A stretch of DNA of 64,000 bases, from contig JBFWVC010000017.1 of assembly GCA_050246945.1 (NCBI GenBank), forward strand, positions 1 to 64,000. The letters run 5' to 3'. Positions 36,593 to 46,107 of this stretch are shown piece by piece. The translations under genes were made by a program, and so were the position numbers. The DNA is from JAEUMD01 sp050246945 (GTDB lineage Bacteria; Pseudomonadota; Alphaproteobacteria; Rhizobiales; Hyphomicrobiaceae). Numbering within the stretch: position 1 is the stretch's first letter; each line of letters starts with the position of its first letter. The notes beneath the pieces are model-generated. The model did no database searches. It was given only the letters and a program-made list of their open reading frames with translations, and was not told the DNA's origin.

Positions 36593-37729
36593 TTACGATT
36601 TTGGTCCGACCGGTGGAGCAACGTGCGCCGCAAGGCGAAAGAGTTCCGCCTGCCGCGAAACACCGGTCTTGACGAAAATGCTGTCTAGGTGAGTGCGCGC
36701 TGTGGTCGCCGCGATCCCGAGGTCTGCCGCCGTTTCAGCCACCGTTTTGCCTGACAAAATTCGTGTTAGCACGCGGGTCTCGGCAGGCGTTAATCCAAAG
36801 CAATCCGAAAGAGCTCTTGCGCTCGCAGCATCGTCTGCAGCCGGGTTGATAAACACAGCAGCAACTGATCCCGGCTCGAGCCGCGATCGCACCTCGCCCG
36901 TTCCCAATGGCAACACGTGTGCAATCATCGCCAGGGCGTCATCCTCTGTCAGCCGGACTGCAAGCCCGGCTTTTCCGATACCGCTCTCATTTCGGGCTGC
37001 AATCTTGATGGCAGATTTGATTTCAGCAGAGGCCGCTGGGCCGTTCGTGGTCAATATACCTCCGCTGTTCCGCAAGGCTCCGCCTTTGCGCATCATGGCT
37101 TCTGCTGCGCGATTGGCATAAAGAATACGACCGTCTTCATTGGTAAGAACGGCTCCCACGTTCATCTTGTCGAGCGTTTCCGACATTCGTGCCTTTTCGA
37201 TGGATTTCATCTCCAGCGCGTTGCTGATGGTCACGGCCCGGCGCACATGCGGTAGCAAGATCCGCAGCAGCTCGATCTCCCTGTCACCGAAGAGGCCCGC
37301 ACTCTGATGCCTGCTTAGGCCAAATCCAGAGAATCGCGACGGCGTATGCAAAAGAAACAATTGCGTTATATCGACGTAACCTTGGGGTCTCAGCCATTCC
37401 TGTACGTAGGGCGAAGCCTCAACGACTGAACGCGGCACGTCTCGCGACAATACATAGGGCTCGTCGAGCGCGGGCTCGGCTGGCAGTAAGGCGTGCAAGT
37501 CGGGGATAAACGGCCCCATTCGCTCGACCCAGTCGGGATCCAGTCCAACCCCCTTATGCAGCAGGATGCGGTTATGACGAACATCATTGAGGTGCAGAAC
37601 CGCGGACCGGCAGCGAAGCAAATCTAGAGTATGAGCGAGCGTCGCATCCCACTGTGAGGGGTCTAGCGTGCAATCATATATGCGGCCAATGAGTTCCGAG
37701 AGGTCCTCGTGGGAAATGGTGCCGGTCAT
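36593..37729 (-). CDS. LuxR-type helix-turn-helix regulator with PAS-like input
   Basis: The 378-residue regulator ends in a LuxR/GerE DNA-binding domain (FGLTPAETRVLTRILSGKTVAETAADLG, in part, then ARTHLDSIFVKTG). The central region, DKMNVGAVLTNEDGRILYANRAAEAM, is PAS-like. The N-terminal part resembles helix-turn-helix regulators of unknown ligand in rhizobia. No receiver domain is seen. The ATG at 37729 follows a GGAG site. It is divergent from the trimeric autotransporter gene at 38076 and is a good candidate for its regulator. Confidence 0.82.
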   Translation of the reverse strand: MTGTISHEDLSELIGRIYDCTLDPSQWDATLAHTLDLLRCRSAVLHLNDVRHNRILLHKGVGLDPDWVERMGPFIPDLHALLPAEPALDEPYVLSRDVPRSVVEASPYVQEWLRPQGYVDITQLFLLHTPSRFSGFGLSRHQSAGLFGDREIELLRILLPHVRRAVTISNALEMKSIEKARMSETLDKMNVGAVLTNEDGRILYANRAAEAMMRKGGALRNSGGILTTNGPAASAEIKSAIKIAARNESGIGKAGLAVRLTEDDALAMIAHVLPLGTGEVRSRLEPGSVAAVFINPAADDAASARALSDCFGLTPAETRVLTRILSGKTVAETAADLGIAATTARTHLDSIFVKTGVSRQAELFRLAAHVAPPVGPKS

Positions 37730-37981
37730 TTCAGCTCCGCAGGCAAATGAGGTGCTCAAACCATATTGATGTGAACGTCGCATGCGGGCGAGCGAAATAG
37801 TTTCGAACCGGATTCCGGCCTTGGACAGCACCCATTATTGATTTCGAGTGGACCTGTATCGGAGCGCCGAGATGTGGGAAGAAGGGATTATACGATGACA
37901 CGTCAATATTGGATCGCAGCTGCCTGATCCCAGTCCCGGTGTAGACAAGCAGACACACGCAGAGCGGCAAGTGAAGCACTG

Positions 37982-38017
37982 CCCCTCGGCCTCCTCTGAA
38001 CAGAGGAGGCGGAGGGG
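37982..38017 (+). promoter_or_regulatory. Very stable hairpin in the autotransporter leader
   Basis: Positions 37982-37998 pair with 38001-38017 in a 16-bp stem with one G-G mismatch and a tiny loop. It ends 58 bases before the autotransporter ATG. A TTTTTT run at about 38035-38041 lies 18 bases downstream, too far for a standard terminator. It may protect the 5' end of the message or control its translation. Confidence 0.55.
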
Positions 38018-38075
38018 TGAGCATGTGCCGTACTCTTTTTTCCTAGCAGGGTTCTTTATTCGCGTGGAGTTTAAT

Positions 38076-39020
38076 ATGCGTATCAAAATCCATGGTTTTG
38101 GGAGGAAATCCCTGGCATTAGCAGCTGGATTCGCCTTGTTGGCTATTGTTCAGAGTGCGGCGAACGCCCAGGTGAGCCTGGGCCTTGACGGCGGAGACAA
38201 CGAAAACACACTCTGCGTGAGGGGCGGCGTCGTCGGCATTTCAATAAACGATGACTGTAGCAATTCAGATCCGCTGCACCTTTCAGAATACGTGAAGGTC
38301 GGCCCTGCAGCCAACCAGATTGTCCTCAATGGAGCCGATGGAACTGCCACGTTCGGTGCTGCGGCGACATTCAACAATGCTTCCGCGACTTTCAACGCCG
38401 GCTTGACGTCAAGCACGGTTACGACGTCGTCCCTAACCGTGAACGGCCCCGCAACAGTGAACGGTTCCTCCACCTTCAATGGCGGAGTCAGTGTCCAGTC
38501 GGGCAACACCGTAAACTTCAACGGTAACCGTCTGCAGGGCGTCGGCACGCCAACAGCTGGCACGGACGCCGCAAACAAGCAGTACGTTGATGATCAGAAT
38601 AACGCGCAGGACCTCGCGATTGGCAATCAGCAGACACAGATCAATTCGATTGTAACGGTCAACAATCAGCAAGATACTCGCCTTGCCGCGATCGAGAATG
38701 TCAACGATAGTCAGCAAATTCAAATAAATCAAAACACGGCCGATATTTCTTCGCTGCAGTCGAATGTCCGGGATCTGCGGCAACGTGACAATGAGCTCGC
38801 CGAGGGCATAGCGATTTCACTGGCACTCGAAGCGCCGCTCCTAAGAAGCGGGCAGACGTTTGCAATGCGCGGCGGCTGGGGAAATTTTGATGGTACGAAC
38901 GCCGTAGGCGTGACCGCCGCCGGTGCCATCAGTCAAAACGTTGTCATGGATGCCGGAGTCGGCTGGGGCACAAGCAACGGAACCGTGGCGGGCAAGGCGG
39001 GTGTTACTGTTGGCTGGTAG
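38076..39020 (+). CDS. Trimeric autotransporter-like (YadA-type) surface protein
   Basis: The 314-residue protein has a Sec signal peptide ending SAANAQ. The passenger contains Thr/Ser/Asn-rich repeats such as ATFNNASATFNAG. Next comes an ADxxNKQYVDD-like neck (GTDAANKQYVDDQ), a coiled-coil stalk with heptads (residues about 195-260), and a C-terminal segment of about 60 residues with four amphipathic strands ending VTVGW, as in YadA anchors. It is short for the family, with a very compact head. Such proteins mediate adhesion or autoaggregation. The gene looks lower in G+C than its surroundings. Confidence 0.78.
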   Translation: MRIKIHGFGRKSLALAAGFALLAIVQSAANAQVSLGLDGGDNENTLCVRGGVVGISINDDCSNSDPLHLSEYVKVGPAANQIVLNGADGTATFGAAATFNNASATFNAGLTSSTVTTSSLTVNGPATVNGSSTFNGGVSVQSGNTVNFNGNRLQGVGTPTAGTDAANKQYVDDQNNAQDLAIGNQQTQINSIVTVNNQQDTRLAAIENVNDSQQIQINQNTADISSLQSNVRDLRQRDNELAEGIAISLALEAPLLRSGQTFAMRGGWGNFDGTNAVGVTAAGAISQNVVMDAGVGWGTSNGTVAGKAGVTVGW

Positions 39021-39022
39021 AA

Positions 39023-39634
39023 ATGGCAAAGCGCTTGCGTTTGCTGCCTGGTCATCCCATTGGTTTCGCCCTGTTGAGTCTTGGGTTAGCCTTCGGCCCG
39101 GTTGTTGCGCAAGATTTGCCATCCGCCCACCCGCTAGAAAGATGGCTTCCAGCCACATCGCCATTGACCGGTAGTCGCGTCAACGAAACCTCATCCCCGT
39201 CGAACGCCGAAGCAGCCAACAAGGAAATACTCATTCTCGTAAGGACGTCATTGCTGACGCTCAACGATGCAATGTCGACTGGAAATTTTTCGGTACTCAG
39301 AGATTTGATTGCGCCTTCCGTTCGCGAGCAGAACACATCGGGGCGGCTCTATCAGACATTTGCGGATTTGATAGCAAAAGGCTTGGATCTGCGATCGGTC
39401 GCAATTCAAGAGCCGAAAATGAAGCGGCCGCCAGAGATCGGAACGGACGGTCGCCTCCGCATCAGTGGAAATTTTCCAGGTCCGTCGGTGAGCGCCAACT
39501 TTGATATCACTTATGAGAAGGTGAATGCGCGCTGGCGGATCTACGGTTTGTCGCTTTTTCTTGAGCCCAATAGGCAAACAACTGAATCGGCGGACAAGTC
39601 ACCAGCAGAAAAGAAATCCGCCAAATCAAAATGA
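39023..39634 (+). CDS. Exported protein cotranscribed with the autotransporter
   Basis: The 203-residue product has a signal peptide (about 30 residues, ending VVAQ) and a globular part of about 110 residues with alternating strands (LRISGNFPGPSVSANFDITYE, in part, then WRIYGLSLF). The C-terminus is Lys/Ser rich. I do not recognise the family; the fold hints at an NTF2-like domain (SLLTLNDAMSTGNFSVLRDLIAP). It starts two bases after the autotransporter stop, so the two probably act together, for example as a periplasmic accessory factor. Confidence 0.65.
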   Translation: MAKRLRLLPGHPIGFALLSLGLAFGPVVAQDLPSAHPLERWLPATSPLTGSRVNETSSPSNAEAANKEILILVRTSLLTLNDAMSTGNFSVLRDLIAPSVREQNTSGRLYQTFADLIAKGLDLRSVAIQEPKMKRPPEIGTDGRLRISGNFPGPSVSANFDITYEKVNARWRIYGLSLFLEPNRQTTESADKSPAEKKSAKSK

Positions 39635-39841
39635 TGGCTTGAGGCCATGGCGAACAATCAAGGTCTTGGCTTGTCAGTGCGCGGCCCGTGGCGGCACTTT
39701 CCGCTCTCTGCACATGTCCAAGCAGTCAACAAGTCTGGGCGTCCGTCCCAACTGGAATCTGATTGACATCGGTCAAGGGCCGTCACGTTCGAAGGACACT
39801 ATGCTCGTGCAGGCAATCAGCGATATTGGGAGGTTCAATTC

Positions 39842-40069
39842 ATGTTCTACGCGTCTGATCCTCGTTACCAATACTGTCCTCGCGTCGGAAGAAGCGTCCG
39901 CGTGTGCCGGTCGGAGGCCGAGTGTCGGCAGGAGTTTGGCTGTACTGAGCCAACCTGTCCGCTGGAGACCGCTTTTGACCTAGTGGCGTTCGACAAGCGC
40001 ATGAAAGAGTATGCGACAGTCTTTGACCTCTGGCCTCTTGGCCAACGCGATGTGAAGGACTTTCCCTGA
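39842..40069 (+). CDS. Small cysteine-rich protein
   Basis: The 75-residue protein has five Cys (C12, C22, C28, C34, C39) in its first half and an acidic-hydrophobic C-terminus (FDLVAFDKRMKEYA). There is no signal peptide. A strong GGGAGG site precedes the ATG. The Cys spacing could form a zinc or Fe-S site, or disulfides if it is exported by another route. I recognise no family. Confidence 0.6.
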   Translation: MFYASDPRYQYCPRVGRSVRVCRSEAECRQEFGCTEPTCPLETAFDLVAFDKRMKEYATVFDLWPLGQRDVKDFP

Positions 40070-40193
40070 GGCACAGCGCCGTGTAACCGCCGGAGCGAAA
40101 ATCCCTCGGTAAATCCGCCGCGTTGTTCGCTTGCGCCGGAGCAATTTCTGCGCATCGACAGGCCTTGTGCCGCGTCCGGAAGTGGGCGGAGGG

Positions 40194-40316
40194 ATGAGGC
40201 CGATGGAATTATTCGCGCAGGTACGATGCGCAGTTCAGATCGAGCGGTTGAGCCGGCCGGAAGCGGCACGTCGGTTCGCGATCGATCTGAGCAAGGCACC
40301 GCTTCCTTGCCTGTAA
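40194..40316 (+). pseudogene. IS21-family transposase (IstA) N-terminal remnant
   Basis: From an ATG at 40194 with a GGCGGAGGG site the frame reads MRPMELFAQVRCAVQIERL, then SRPEAARRFAID, the usual IstA start including its helix-turn-helix. It diverges after about 34 residues and stops at 40316. The remaining about 470 residues of IstA and the IstB gene are absent, so it is a truncated relic marking an old insertion. Confidence 0.7.
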
Positions 40317-40365
40317 AGCCACTTGCGGTTTGGATCGAGAGCGATCAGACGGATCGCGTTCCGTT

Positions 40366-40469
40366 AGAGCATGTTCACCTGAAGTGTGCAGCGCTTGAGT
40401 ATGAAGAACATGCTCAATTGAAGGACTTGGATCGTGTTCATGCGTTGCTGCGACATGAACGCGATCTTG
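40366..40469. repeat. Rhizobial-type palindromic intergenic repeat, copy D
   Basis: The first half runs from AGAGCATG to CATGCTC (40366-40415). The second half contains GGATCGTGTTCATG and CATGAACGCGATC, which are inverted complements. This is the best preserved copy in the window and ends 15 bases before the phosphatase stop codon. Confidence 0.75.
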
Positions 40470-40483
40470 TCCCCGGCAATCCG

Positions 40484-41491
40484 CTAGTCAGGGAACACGA
40501 CATTCCAGTCTTGCTTCATGTCCACGACTGACCATCGGTTAGACTCCGCCGCGTCAAGCGCCTTGTCGAGTTTGCCAAAGGGTGATTTGCGGTCGTAGGC
40601 ATATTCTCGTTCTGAATCGGTGTGATGAACGATAAGCCCGAACCGTCGTCCGTCCCCGAGTGTCGTCCACTGGAGCATCTGGAGATCGCCATCGGAGTTC
40701 CCGAAGGCTGCAATCGGTTGGCGACCGATGTACTGATTTATGCCGACGGGCTTTCCAGCCTTGTCGTCGATAAAATTGATCTCGGGCAGCCGGAACAGAG
40801 TTGGACGGCCGTCACGCATTTCGAACTGGGTCTTGATGGATGAGCCGATGACCTGCTCTGGCGGGATACCGTAGACCTCCTTCGACCAGGGACGCATAAA
40901 CTCGACCCCACCGCCAGAGACGATGTAGGTCTTGAACCCATTCGCCCGGAGATATGCGAGCAGCTCCAGCATCGGCTGATAGATCAGCTTCGTATAGGGC
41001 TTCTTGAACTTCGGGTGCTGGGCGGTCGCGAGCCAATCCGTGACGATCTTGGCAAACTCAACCGTTGTCATTCCGGCATGTGTCGCCATGACGAGTTCGA
41101 GCAGTCCGTGCTCTCCGGCCTCCGCCAGAGCTTTGAGGTCGCCCTCTAGAACAGCTTTGAACGGTTGCCTTTCTTTCCATTCAGGATGGAGCGGCGCCAT
41201 CGCCTTGACCCGGTCGAGCGCGAACGCAAGCTGGGTGTACATCGGCTGTTCGGGCCAAAGCGTGCCGTCGTTGTCGAACGTGGCAATGCGGTCTTCCGGT
41301 GCGACATAATCGGTGCCGCCGGAAGTCGTCACGGCAGTGACGAAATCAACGATGGCTTTTTTGGTGGCGCCCTCGTTCCAGGATGGCAGTGGATCTTTGT
41401 CAACCGCCAGAGACTGATGAGGAGATCCGATGGCCAGGATGATGGTCGCTAACCCAGTGAAAAGGCCGCGACGGGTGAGGCCGCAATACAT
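40484..41491 (-). CDS. Exported HAD-family phosphatase
   Basis: The 335-residue protein has a signal peptide (residues about 1-29). HAD motif I is ATFDNDGTLW with the nucleophile Asp, motif II is TYIVSGGG, and a Lys-containing PFGKLDKALD and the acidic motif IAAFGNSDGD follow. It resembles periplasmic acid or phosphoserine-type phosphatases of the HAD superfamily. A GAGGG site precedes the ATG. The arylsulfatase gene lies 80 bases upstream in the same direction, so they probably form an operon. Confidence 0.82.
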   Translation of the reverse strand: MYCGLTRRGLFTGLATIILAIGSPHQSLAVDKDPLPSWNEGATKKAIVDFVTAVTTSGGTDYVAPEDRIATFDNDGTLWPEQPMYTQLAFALDRVKAMAPLHPEWKERQPFKAVLEGDLKALAEAGEHGLLELVMATHAGMTTVEFAKIVTDWLATAQHPKFKKPYTKLIYQPMLELLAYLRANGFKTYIVSGGGVEFMRPWSKEVYGIPPEQVIGSSIKTQFEMRDGRPTLFRLPEINFIDDKAGKPVGINQYIGRQPIAAFGNSDGDLQMLQWTTLGDGRRFGLIVHHTDSEREYAYDRKSPFGKLDKALDAAESNRWSVVDMKQDWNVVFPD

Positions 41492-41571
41492 TAAAGGTCC
41501 CTCGCAGTTGTTTATGGATGATCAAACAATGAGGACGAGCCGGCACGCCGCCGGCTCGTCGAATGCAAATC

Positions 41572-43221
41572 TTAGTTGCCAGTCGGCATGGGAAGAGAGA
41601 TGCCTTCCTTGCCAAGCGACTCCCGAACAAATTGCAGCTTCTCGTACTGAGTCAAAGTGATCGGGCCAGTGTAGACCTCGCTCTGCAACTTGCGGGGTGG
41701 ATACTTAATATAGGTCTTCATCAATTCTTTGACGGCGGCATTGATCGTCACCAAAGTCCAGGTGCGCTCCGTGTAGTTGTTCATAAAGATATCGTAGCGT
41801 TCCTGCGGGTCCGCCCACAGATCAAAGATCTGCGGAACAGTCGCGACGTACTTGTCGGGCCCTTTCCATCCCTGATTGGTATCGACTGCAAGACCGCCGG
41901 TCACTGCGCCGTTGTCACCGCGCAGGTTGAACACGGCCTTGTAATTGCCAACGCGGGCAGCGCCTGGTGTTAGTTCGTTCTCGGTGAAGTAGAACCAGGA
42001 CTTGCGCTCGGATTTGCCGGTGCCGAACAGGACGGGGGTCATGTCATAGCTGTCGAAGATGATCGGCTTACCCTCTCGATCCTTATCCGGGAGGCTGATG
42101 CCCGCTACCTTGGCGAAAGTTGCCATTAGGTCCAGGCCGCCAACGATGTCGTGGTTCTTTGAACCGGCCGCTACCTTGCCCGGCATCACCGCAATAGCTG
42201 GAACGCGATTGCCGCCTTCACGCACAGTACCCTTGGTGCCGCGGAACGGCGTGTAGCCCGCGTCTGGATAAACATCCTGCCACGCACCATTGTCGGTCGT
42301 ATAGAAGACAAGAGTGTTCTTATCGAGCTTCAACTCGCGCAGCTTGTCCATGATGCGACCGATGCGGGCATCGAGCTCAACGACTGAATCGGCGTACTTC
42401 GACTTCGACAACGACTTATGCTCGAAATCTGGATGCGGCATGTTCGGTTGGTGAACCTTCATGAAGTTCACGTTGATGAAGAAGGGCTTGCTCGGGTCCT
42501 TCGCCGATTTTTCCAGGAACTCTAGTGCCGCTTTCTCGACATAGCCGTCGAAGAACGGAATACCGACCACCCCCTTCTCCGGTGTGTCCACGTATTGGCC
42601 GTTGATCTTGAAATCTTCCTTGGCCTTTTCACCGGCCTTCCCTGAGAGCGACCCAGTGGTCACCTTCTGGAACATGGCACGCAACTCGGGATCCATATCG
42701 GGGAACCACGTCGGGTCTGCATAGGTATAGGCGTTGAGATGGTAGAGCCCTGCGTACTTCATCTCGTCATAGCCTTGGGCGTTCGGCAGGGCATAATCAG
42801 CCTCACCCAAGTGCCATTTACCCGTGAAATAAGTCTGATATCCGCCCTGCTTGAGAACAGATGCGAGCGTCCATTCGGCCGCGGGCAATCCGCCGCCCTG
42901 ACCTTGGAAGGCAACCGTCGTCATGCCGCTCCGATTGGGGATGCGACCTGTTTGCATCGCGGCCCGGCCAGGTGTGCAGCTCGGCTGCGCATAAAAGGAG
43001 AAGAAGGTCATGCCTTCATCCGCCATGCGATCAATATTGGGTGTGGGCATACCGCGACCTGCGCCGCCGCCATAAGGACCGAGGTCACCGTATCCGGTGT
43101 CATCCGACACAATAAAAAGGATGTTCGGCTTCTTGTCCTGGGCAAATGCCCCGGTTGCTCCGATCACAGCCATTGTCATGGCTGCGATCGCGCAGGTTAT
43201 GCAATCGAGTATATGACGCAT
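41572..43221 (-). CDS. Periplasmic arylsulfatase
   Basis: The 549-residue enzyme has a Sec signal peptide ending GAFAQ. The sulfatase signature SCTPGRAAMQTGR contains the Cys expected to become formylglycine (C-x-P-x-R type). Metal ligands are in ILFIVSDDTGYGD and in the later YTTDNGAW motif. It hydrolyses sulfate esters, and the natural substrate is unknown. The ATG at 43221 is preferred over the ATG at 43239 because GGAGAAGAG sits directly upstream. A formylglycine-generating enzyme gene is not in the window. Confidence 0.92.
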   Translation of the reverse strand: MRHILDCITCAIAAMTMAVIGATGAFAQDKKPNILFIVSDDTGYGDLGPYGGGAGRGMPTPNIDRMADEGMTFFSFYAQPSCTPGRAAMQTGRIPNRSGMTTVAFQGQGGGLPAAEWTLASVLKQGGYQTYFTGKWHLGEADYALPNAQGYDEMKYAGLYHLNAYTYADPTWFPDMDPELRAMFQKVTTGSLSGKAGEKAKEDFKINGQYVDTPEKGVVGIPFFDGYVEKAALEFLEKSAKDPSKPFFINVNFMKVHQPNMPHPDFEHKSLSKSKYADSVVELDARIGRIMDKLRELKLDKNTLVFYTTDNGAWQDVYPDAGYTPFRGTKGTVREGGNRVPAIAVMPGKVAAGSKNHDIVGGLDLMATFAKVAGISLPDKDREGKPIIFDSYDMTPVLFGTGKSERKSWFYFTENELTPGAARVGNYKAVFNLRGDNGAVTGGLAVDTNQGWKGPDKYVATVPQIFDLWADPQERYDIFMNNYTERTWTLVTINAAVKELMKTYIKYPPRKLQSEVYTGPITLTQYEKLQFVRESLGKEGISLPMPTGN

Positions 43222-43782
43222 CACTCTTCTCCAATCCATTTCTCAAACCGGCAGAAAAAATTCGGCGAACTGAACTCTTACTGAATGAAGCATGCCGACA
43301 AAGACGCCCCGTTGATTCACGTCAACGGGCGGGAAAGTCCGCGCAAAAATCAATTTCTGAAGGGGCAGTCGAGCGTTGGGAAAAGTGCACACAGAAGCGG
43401 CAACTTCGGTTTGACGACTTGCCGCCGACCAGCTCTCTACACTCAGGTAGATCTTTTGGTTCTAATCTGAATTGCATCTTGGGCACATCCACCTGTGCCC
43501 CCCTATGCCGCCAATCGACCTGTACACCAATTGTGCGACACGTTGATGGTAGTTCACACATGCGATCGGCGGAAGGAGAAAATACGCATTGGGATGCATA
43601 ATTATGCCGTCTGGTTTCGCTCCTGGTAGGTGGACATGCTTGTGCGGCACATGAACTACAGTCGCTCAATAACTTTGCAGCGATGAGTCCGGAACTCTGT
43701 CCGGACGCGGCGGTCAACGTATACTTCTGCGCATAATTTCGAGTCGCCATGCGACGCCAATTCTTTTTTCAAGGCTGCTTTG
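43222..43782. other. Divergent intergenic region, no gene seen
   Basis: These 561 bases separate the arylsulfatase (minus) from the outer-membrane protein gene (plus). Frames such as 43285-43470 plus and 43322-43750 minus are not supported by ribosome sites or known sequence. It probably contains the two promoters, but I cannot assign convincing boxes. Confidence 0.5.
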
Positions 43783-44583
43783 ATGTTCACCAATGACATT
43801 GCCATCCGGCTGGTGCTTGCCGCGGCTTTTGCCGCTGGTCTGATGTCGGAGGCACGAGCGCAGGACAGCGACATACAAAAGCAGCTGTCCAATCCGATTG
43901 CGTCGCTGACATTGCTGCCTATCCAGGTGAATTACGACGCGAGGATCGGCCCTGAAAGAGACGGGCACCGCATCACGACCAACATTCAGCCGGTTACGCC
44001 CTTCAAACTCGATAGCCGATTGACGCTCGTCGTGCGCACAATTCTACCCGTCATTGGTCAGAACGATATTTTTCCAGGTGCGGGAGAACAGTTCGGTTTT
44101 GGTGACACGCTGCAAAGCTTCTTTTTCGTGCCGCCGACCGTGAACGGATTTACCTGGGGTGCAGGACCGGCAGTCTTATGGCGCACAGGAACCGATACTC
44201 TGCTCACAAGCGGTAAGTGGGCAGCAGGCCCAACCGCTGTTGCGCTCCAGCAGACTGGCCCTTGGACCGTCGGCGCTCTGGTCAACCACGTCTGGTCGTT
44301 TGCCGGGGATGAGGACCGGGCGGACGTCAGCAGCACGTTCATCCAACCCTTCATCGCTTACGCCGCGAGCGGTGGCTGGACCTATACGCTCAACACCGAG
44401 TCGAGTTACGACTGGGTTGCTGACGAGTGGTCGATCCCGATTAACTTCATGATCACCAAGCTCACGAAGTTCGGCGATCAGCCCGTTAGCATTCAGGCGG
44501 GGCTCAAATACTGGGCTGACAGCCCTGACAGCGGGCCGCACGGCGTTGGAGGACGGCTGGCGCTCACCTTTATCTTCCCTTGA
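43783..44583 (+). CDS. Outer-membrane beta-barrel-like transporter protein
   Basis: The 266-residue protein has a signal peptide ending SEARAQ and then a beta-rich barrel with alternating strands (FTWGAGPAVLWRTGTD, WTVGALVNHVWSFAG, WTYTLNTESSYDW), ending in a C-terminal Phe-Pro after LALTFIF. It resembles the family often labelled transporter or meta-pathway phenol degradation protein (Phenol_MetA_deg-like). It is divergent from the arylsulfatase-phosphatase pair and may supply sulfated or phosphorylated organic substrates, by inference from context only. Confidence 0.65.
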   Translation: MFTNDIAIRLVLAAAFAAGLMSEARAQDSDIQKQLSNPIASLTLLPIQVNYDARIGPERDGHRITTNIQPVTPFKLDSRLTLVVRTILPVIGQNDIFPGAGEQFGFGDTLQSFFFVPPTVNGFTWGAGPAVLWRTGTDTLLTSGKWAAGPTAVALQQTGPWTVGALVNHVWSFAGDEDRADVSSTFIQPFIAYAASGGWTYTLNTESSYDWVADEWSIPINFMITKLTKFGDQPVSIQAGLKYWADSPDSGPHGVGGRLALTFIFP

Positions 44584-44757
44584 GGTGGTTGCTCGGGAGC
44601 GGCCGCGGTTGCATGGAGGCCCCTTGGAATGCTCGTGTTGAGCAAATTCTTATTCGGAAGCGTGGGTAGATTATTAATGGTCCATCGGACAAACTCATGC
44701 GAAGTTTCTTGTTGCACCCGTCCCTGCCCAATGCGGGGCCAAGCAGAGAGCCTGATC

Positions 44758-45054
44758 ATGAAAGTCGTTTTGTCAGTTCTATTGATCGCAGCAGCCCTGA
44801 TGTTTTCTGCGAGCCCCGAGGCGAACGCCGCCAGCGCCAAAGCCCAAAGCGGTAAACATAAGCCCTTGCGAGGCGTGATCTACGGCGGCCGTCGCGTAGG
44901 TGGGTACTCCTACAAGTATCTGGACTCCGTCGATACGCGTCGCTTCGTGGACTCGTCGCAAACAATGCAGACACCAGGCGGCCCGTTCGACAGCGGCTTT
45001 TTCTTTGCCACTCCCGTCCCTGTGTACGGAGGGCAGGCTCCGTATATGCATTAA
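44758..45054 (+). CDS. Small exported protein
   Basis: The 98-residue product has a signal peptide (about 24 residues, ending EANAA), a basic segment (KHKPLRGVIYGGRR) and an aromatic-rich C-terminus (FDSGFFFATPVPVYGGQAPYMH, in part). No Cys is present in the mature part and no family is recognised. The start follows an AGAG site. The frame from 44629 is longer than needed and lacks a site. Confidence 0.6.
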   Translation: MKVVLSVLLIAAALMFSASPEANAASAKAQSGKHKPLRGVIYGGRRVGGYSYKYLDSVDTRRFVDSSQTMQTPGGPFDSGFFFATPVPVYGGQAPYMH

Positions 45055-45301
45055 GCGATACGCATTGGGAGCAGGGTCGCCCGCCACCATCCAACCCGTC
45101 GACCGGAATCCTTTCAGTCGCTCCTGCGAGTGAAAGACGAAGCCGCGCGAGTATCAGCTCGCGCGGGCAACTTGCCCGGCAGCCTGCGAGACGCACCGCA
45201 CAGCTTGCGGCGCAGTTGCTGTCCGCTGCCCCAGGCGCCTTTGGCGCCGTCGAGCATAAGCAAAAATTGCCATCAAAACATTGATTTTATTGATTTTTTC
45301 A

Positions 45302-45376
<75 letters not shown>

Positions 45377-45787
45377 AGATCAGGTCGTGCCCGCACTTAT
45401 GACACCGATGGGGATCGGCCATCACGGGCAAAAAACACCCAGCTCCGGAGACCGAGCCTGCCGAAGCGGGCGCACACTGCCATAACCACTTGGCCCGGGC
45501 AAGGCGCATCCGCATCGGATCACCAGCCGCATTCGACGCGATGGCGATTGCCCCGCGAAAGCGGTTTGAAACGGTGCCTCACCCGCCGAAAGGTCTGGCG
45601 TTGGGCAGGTGCGATCGTGGTAAAGAGGAGACCCGGAAACAACCATTTCTCTGAGAGCGCCGTTTTTGGTGGACCGTTTGCATGCTAATCGCGCCATCCG
45701 GCAAAGGAACTGATGCAACGGCTGCAAACTCGGACGGCGTCTTGAAACAGCAGCCGCATGCCGGCGAAAGGCGGAGCGACGACAATC
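45377..45787. other. Intergenic region between tRNA-Thr and a small gene
   Basis: These 411 bases contain only unsupported frames on both strands. It should include the tRNA-Thr promoter reading leftward. I see nothing else recognisable. Confidence 0.4.
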
Positions 45788-45982
45788 ATGCGCGGTGGCA
45801 AGCGACCGAAAGGCGCGCGAGAGGCGCGGACCGAGCGTCTGGAAGCTCAGTTGCGCGCCAATCTCAAGCGGCGCAAAGAACAGGTACGCTCACGCACGCG
45901 GGATCCTGCCACCGGCGACGTCGACAATGGCGGCGCTCAGGCCCGCGCAGCGGCCGGTCCGCATGAGAGGGAGGATGAGTAA
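45788..45982 (+). CDS. Small basic protein upstream of murA
   Basis: A 64-residue Arg/Ala/Lys-rich frame begins MRGGKRPKGAREARTERLEA, with a predicted helix over residues 10-35 and a disordered tail. GGAG lies about 14 bases upstream of the ATG at 45788. An earlier start at 45758 is possible. The composition suggests a helical nucleic-acid-binding or scaffold protein, but no family is known to me. It is oriented with murA and may be cotranscribed. Confidence 0.5.
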   Translation: MRGGKRPKGAREARTERLEAQLRANLKRRKEQVRSRTRDPATGDVDNGGAQARAAAGPHEREDE

Positions 45983-46107
45983 CGAAGCTCGGTCTGGCAA
46001 ATCTTCGCCAGCCGAACCGTCGTAGACGCAGGATTGCAGTTGAAGAATGCCGCCCGGCCGCAAATGCGATGGCCGGCTTTCTAGAGAACGGGGCAGCAGA
46101 GCGGAAT

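Noticed and set aside
45144..45165. 8-bp hairpin after the small exported protein gene
   Set aside because: There is no T-run on either side, so it cannot be called a terminator with confidence.
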